Source: Arbacia lixula
Lineage: Eukaryota > Echinodermata > Echinoidea > Arbacioida > Arbaciidae
DNA: 64,000 nt
Assembly (NCBI GenBank): GCA_963669155.1
Contig: OZ022577.1
Location: 9,374,038 to 9,438,037 of the forward strand
Reading direction: 5' to 3'
The position numbers and the translations under genes are program-made. The notes below the pieces were generated by a model. The model was not told where the DNA came from. It did not search any database and was given only the letters and a program-made list of their open reading frames with translations. Of the stretch, positions 59,195 through 64,000 are shown one piece after another. How positions within the stretch are numbered: the first letter of the stretch is position 1; every line of letters starts with the position of its first letter.

Positions 59195-60146
59195 GTAAGG
59201 TGATTTTAAGAACCACTCGCTCATAATTTTATGACGACACAACTTCGGTACTCCCGCTGTTTTCACAATATATTTACAATGTATTTACAACTTTCCCCCT
59301 AAATGTGTAAGTATTCTTATTACATTCACCTGTATCTAGTCATTCAGATTCAATGGGTGGAATACACTCTGCATCTATTAGTTGTTGCTAGTCGTACAAA
59401 CCTTGGGCAAGATTTGGAGTGACATTAGTAACGTATTGCTTGAACAACGTGCATACAATTTGCATACATAACTAAAATGGTACATTGTACGCAAATATCT
59501 GTCTTTTTCGATACAAATTATTTGGATAGGCATGTATATGCACTACAGGTAGGCTAACTTTTAGTGCATGTGTCTTTTAACATTTACATGATCGACTATT
59601 GGAATTTCACAACCCTCTGTTATGTCTATCGTATGTCCGGAAATGAACACATTGGATGACGTATTAATGACGTCAAATGTATAACTTGGCGGCAGTCATT
59701 GTTTCCAGGTTTTCCGTGAGAAAAAGTTATAGACTGGAGGTCAACTTTCACTTAAATCACACCGAATTTCAGGAAAGGCGCTCCCCCGATTGAAATCTTT
59801 GAACTTCGGATATCCGCATACAAAGTGCGACTGGTCAATTCATGAACTTTAACCATGTCAAAATGAATTGCCTTTTGTTCTTTTATTCTCCTATTTCAAT
59901 AGGGAATGGGGGAGCCCAAAGGGTCAAAGTAACGCGTTGAACTTTTGCTGGTGGGAAACGTGATTTTACGTGGACGACTTGCAGTGTGAAAAAGTGTTTA
60001 CTCGGGACAGTAGAGAAGTCGTATTATTACGTCATTTTGAGTTACGATCAACACAATCTACGATTTATCTCGAAAGTTCACTGGCATAAGTCATTGAGTA
60101 CCCATTTCATGTTTACGTTGGGTATGATAGGTCGATGACTGTTCCC

Positions 60147-60160
60147 GTTGCCATGGCTAC
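60147..60160. promoter_or_regulatory. X-box-like (RFX) motif
   Basis: GTTGCCATGGCTAC differs at one base from the palindromic RFX X-box GTTGCCATGGCAAC. CACGTG (E-box) follows at 60167-60172. It may be regulatory for a nearby promoter (inference). Confidence 0.3.
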
Positions 60161-61525
60161 AGCGGTCACGTGTTGATGGGGTGTGTCTCCTATGACTTGT
60201 CAATACATATACTGCCGTCATTCAAACCAATTTTGTAATTTAACAATGATCTCATAATTTCTAACCGTATCAAAAACATGATAATTGAGTTTTGTCTTAC
60301 CTAACGTTAAATTATGGGAAACTTGACAGTGTTGAATGATGTTCATAACTGTTTTTATTTTTTTTTATAGATATGATGTGCTTGCTAGCAATGTATTCAT
60401 TTAGATATATCCATAATACCTCGCCTCGCTCTTTCCCCACTGTACTTCTTTTGCTTACGTATATTGTACTTCTCAAAAGGGAGAGCTGAAGCTGGTGCTA
60501 TTATTACAATGTTTCTTTCAACATTTACATACGAATTGTGTGTGTATTCAAAAAGGAATTGAAGAGGTTGCGATGGCGATAAAGATGTTGGTACCAAATA
60601 CAGGGTAATACACACACTGGAGAATTCCACATTTAGTCATGGGCCTTAATCAGCAGGGTGTGTTGCAGACTGGCACATGACATGTCAAACTATTACTAAG
60701 GGTGCTAACATATACATTATTACGTATTCAAATATAGAATAGAATCAAACTTTATATGCATAAATAGTTAAATGTTGAAGGAGGATGGGATATGATTTAT
60801 ACAAGAGTACTGAATGTTCAATGTTCGATATTTTTATCAATAGTTTAGCCAAAGAGAAATACATATGCTTAAATAGTTGAATGTTACGGGGAATGGGATA
60901 TAATATATTATATCATAATAATATATTCCCCTTCTCTTCTCCGTGCTTCTCCATGTCCTTCTCTTCTATTTCTTTCCTCTTCCTCTTCTTTTTCTTCTCT
61001 GACTTCTCTAGCTTTCACATTTGAACGTGTGTACAATGTTTTTACTTACTGATACCTCCCTTTTGTTTACTTTCATACACTGTCATTTTTTAAAACTCAT
61101 ATTTGGATCTTGCTTTCAGCGAATGCGTGTATCGGCAAATTCTTCTCCGATGTACTACTTTCGACAACATACTCTTCGTATTTTGAATTTCCCACTGATT
61201 ATAAACAGTATACATGTACATACATAATTATTCCTAAGATTTCAGATGAGGTAACCTCTCAAGTTTATATTTATTTTCTATGCAGGTATTTCAGTTTTGT
61301 GGACTCATTGGATCATTCATGCATGTCTCCCGTACTTGTACATTAATCGTGATTATTCATTTTACTTCTCTTATGCATTTGACTCCGAAATCATTAATGT
61401 TAGCACCTATAGTAAAAAAAAAAAAAAGCATTCGTTCAGAACATTATATATACGATGTATACGTGTGAAGAAGCAGTACTACACTCTTGTTATAACGTGT
61501 GTTTTTTTGCATCTACCCACCCCCC

Positions 61526-61773
61526 CCTCTCTCTCTCTCTTTCTCTCTCCATGTGCGCGTGTGTGTGTGTGTTTGTGTGTGTTTTTTGTGTGTGTATGTG
61601 TGTGTATGTGTTTGTGTGTTAAACCCAAATTTTTGAAAAGTGTTACTAGTTTATGTGGTGGGAAAGGAAGTAAGAAGTACAGGTTAGTGGTCACAGTCAG
61701 CGTCCAGGGTGTGACAAATGGATGCCAAAATAAATCAGTTTCTGGTACAGAATATGTCAATACATGTATTCCG

Positions 61774-61819
<46 letters not shown>
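61526..61819. repeat. Short CT, TG and C/CT microsatellites
   Basis: C and CT at 61520-61549, (TG)n with TTTT interruptions at 61558-61618, then a run of ten C and (CT)n at 61773-61819. Confidence 0.9.
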
Positions 61820-61821
<2 letters not shown>

Positions 61822-63174
61822 CAGTCTGCCTCTATGAATATATGGGTGGAGGCACAGTAGCATGTCAAGGAGTAAGGGCAACGCGATAGTCGATCAACCT
61901 ATTTCCTTCCGTAAACCGATAATCCCGTTTATACTTTCCGATTGCCTACTGTTCATTGTATCACTGAAACAATGGGGGTAGGAGCAAGCCGGAAGCCTGG
62001 TACACACGCAGGAACAATCGACCTGTCGATGAATGAGCAATTAGTTGAAGTAATGAACTCCATCAGGAAACAATACTAGAAGCAATACTCTAGATGCATA
62101 GGGGAGGGAGGGAGCTAATTAGCCCCCCCTAAACAAAAGGGTCTGATAATTGTTGGATAATGTTTAACTATTGATCCGCCACTGCTGCATTTTGCTTGAG
62201 GAATACATACAAATCCAATAGAGCAGCATTGTGCATGGCACGCCAATGGTTAAGTCACTCCACATTAACCGTCATTAAACATTCTGCCCCCCCCCCCCTC
62301 TCTTCCCGCCACCAATATCCATTGTTAAAACTAATGGCTTCAGATGCCATACGTCTGCCAAAAGAGGAAGTTGAGAGTTGCAAAGGTTATGTCAATATTA
62401 ACAACTTATGTATCAACAATACTGCTGATTCAAATATGATCATGTGTGTCTTGGCACCGCGCTGTCAGCGAGATTGCCAAATGTGATACGAATATGAATC
62501 CGGAAACGATGCAATACTCAATCATGAGTGACACAATCATTCCACGTACTTTTCTGTATATTCGATCCAAAGAACCACACGTAATACTATTCAAGTATAT
62601 TTCTCTGAGAATGTTATAAAATGCGTCCACAGAAAAACACAATATATGTGTCCCACCACCTCTATGCAACAAACACAGGAGTAGAGTTTGACGAAATCGT
62701 ACATTACAAACATTACAAATTTCTAATACATGAACAATCATAAGACGTATGCCTGTTCAAATTCAATCACATTATGTTACTAAAGAGCAAATATAAGTCA
62801 ACTCTAGCCGCTGACGACACAAAGAAGCAGGACATGATAATACATCGCCATTATATTTGAGAGAACTAAAGGATCTCTTAGCTCAATTCATTTTTTAAAA
62901 GATAGGGGAAAGAAGGGGGGGGGGGGCAGTTGACGTAATTCTACACTCCCAAAATTCCCGCATCGCCAGACTCTCCTGTTACATCATGGATAATCGTGAT
63001 AATGATATAAAGGTTAGGTAGTGGCAATATCTCATTTCCATGTACTGTGATGGATTAAGATAATGACCTTCGTGTCATTCTATAGTTATATCATGGTTTT
63101 GCTGGTCAATAATGCTGGAACTTTGGCGCAAAGTGTTGTATTCCAAATTCTAGCTTTCTGTGTATCAGACACAC

Positions 63175-63232
63175 TTTACAGGGCCTCCAGGGAGAACAGT
63201 GCCAAGCTCACTGATGGGGCTACCCTCTTTAA

Positions 63233-63283
<51 letters not shown>

Positions 63284-63292
63284 ATAGATAAA
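63175..63292 (+). mobile_element. Probable LINE 3' tail ending in (AATA)n
   Basis: CAGTGCCAAGCTCACTGATG then GGGCTACCCTCTTTAATAAA leads straight into about 15 AATA units. CR1/L2-type LINEs often end in a GGGCTA..C word followed by a short microsatellite tail like this. Only the tail is recognisable; no RT coding region is present upstream. Confidence 0.5.
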
Positions 63293-64000
63293 TAAGAAAA
63301 CTGCTGTTGTGTGGGATTTGGGTATATTATATGTGCATCAAAAGTCATGAGGAAAGATAAGCATGTTGTGAACATTCATCATGTTTGTACGAACACTGTA
63401 CCACACACATGCACCGCATCCGATGAAGTAGCAGTCGAATTAAAAAAAAAACATCCATCACTATGACGACTAAAACAAAGTCCGAGATGACGAAATTTTT
63501 GCATCATAATGTTCTGGCTCAAAAAGGCATAGAAGGGGTACCATCTGAGAACTGGGTGTTGAAAATAACAAAGCTTTTTCTGACCTTTACCGTATTTATT
63601 CCGCCAGAAATGCTTACCAAAGATCTAAACAATGGTTCTGGCAGTGTCTGGTTTTGACATGTTTGAGGTCTATAACCCCACTTTCATGTCCTTCATTGTG
63701 CAGCGGTTTGTAAAATCTGAACCAGGAGTCCAGTTGTATTCACTGGTGCTGATCTTTCCATCCCTGGCGGAAGGTAAAGGGAAGAAACAGAAAGGCAATT
63801 TACAGGAAGAAAAACCAGCCGTGCGGTAGTGTGTTTGTATTTTTTTTTGGGGGGGGGGGGTGGGGGTGGGGTGGAATTCCGCAAATCTCAGAAATTGACG
63901 GATATCTTTGTGAATTTGGGACATTTTGGTGCGATGCGAAGTGATATTATTATTTTCCCTCGTAACGGACACTTGTCATAAATGTTGAGCACCTGTGGGA
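63293..64000. other. Window end, no gene recognised
   Basis: AT-rich with a T9-G10 run at 63841-63860. Two short overlapping ORFs (63463-63829) show no recognisable protein. Confidence 0.5.

Larger units (their letters stand above)
59195..63174. other. Unassigned region downstream of the tentative exon
   Basis: Contains CRE-like and X-box-like motifs (59.6-60.2 kb), short CT/TG repeats at 61526-61618 and 61773-61819, C or G runs at 62286-62298 and 62917-62927, and otherwise AT-rich DNA with no supported exon. Confidence 0.5.

Noticed and set aside
61110..61346. Possible exon after the acceptor TTTCAG at 61119 (NACIGKFFSDVLLSTTYSSY frame)
   Set aside because: Phase does not fit the tentative donor at 59194 in that frame, and the frame that fits soon reaches a stop. 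No family recognised.
63463..63829. Two overlapping + strand ORFs near the window end
   Set aside because: No domain, low-complexity neighbours, no splice or promoter support.

Overview
This window is nuclear DNA of an animal. Every gene I can support is split by introns with GT/AG borders and consistent codon phases. The non-coding DNA is AT-rich and crowded with microsatellites, minisatellites and short inverted-repeat (MITE-like) DNA transposons. Together with the protein sequences this suggests a marine invertebrate deuterostome. A sea-urchin-like echinoderm is my best guess, but it is an inference and not proven. All supported genes are on the + strand.

About 1-45 kb: the 3' part of a SNAP-25 gene, the neuronal/secretory Qbc-SNARE. 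The exons for the first ~38 residues lie upstream of the window. Exon borders and phases fit the reading frame throughout. The gene carries two layers of exon duplication. First, two tandem 49-bp exons (653-701 and 3775-3823) encode alternative versions of the same SN1 segment containing the zero-layer Gln. Because 49 is not a multiple of three, only one can be used per mRNA if the protein is to stay in frame. Constitutive exons follow: 13128-13245 (rest of SN1 and the Cys cluster), 24434-24571 (linker) and 28267-28411 (most of SN2). Second, three alternative last exons (33010-33072, 37307-37375, 44603-44671) each start in phase 0, encode the +3 to +8 layers of the SN2 helix, and end in their own stop codon. 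Up to 2 x 3 = 6 proteins are possible. This is the main discovery candidate of the window.

The SNAP-25 introns hold inverted-repeat elements of many families. These include a 527-bp element present in two inverted copies (9779-10305 and 30213-30739) that flank exons 5-7, a TTAA-flanked family with CCCTCTCAGT ends, a TAA-flanked GGG...CCC element beside exon 7, a nested element with hAT-like ends, a fold-back element with poly-C ends, and a cluster of MITEs packed around exon 5. A 254-bp tandem duplication has copied the end of exon 6 and its splice donor; the donor of the second copy is lost.

About 45-52 kb is intergenic, with dispersed repeats, an 18-copy 24-bp minisatellite and a GGT-rich tract. 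About 52.2-56.8 kb holds a complete five-exon gene for a 347-residue type I single-pass membrane protein: signal peptide, short Cys-rich ectodomain, one transmembrane helix, and a long basic/Ser-rich cytoplasmic tail with a PPPY motif. Its layout resembles Shisa/WBP1/VOPP1-type adaptors, but I cannot assign it to one family. Its stop codon abuts an inverted-repeat element that supplies an AATAAA.

About 57-64 kb is mostly repeats, with a tentative first coding exon at 59112-59194 next to CRE motifs and a likely LINE 3' tail ending in (AATA)n near 63.29 kb.
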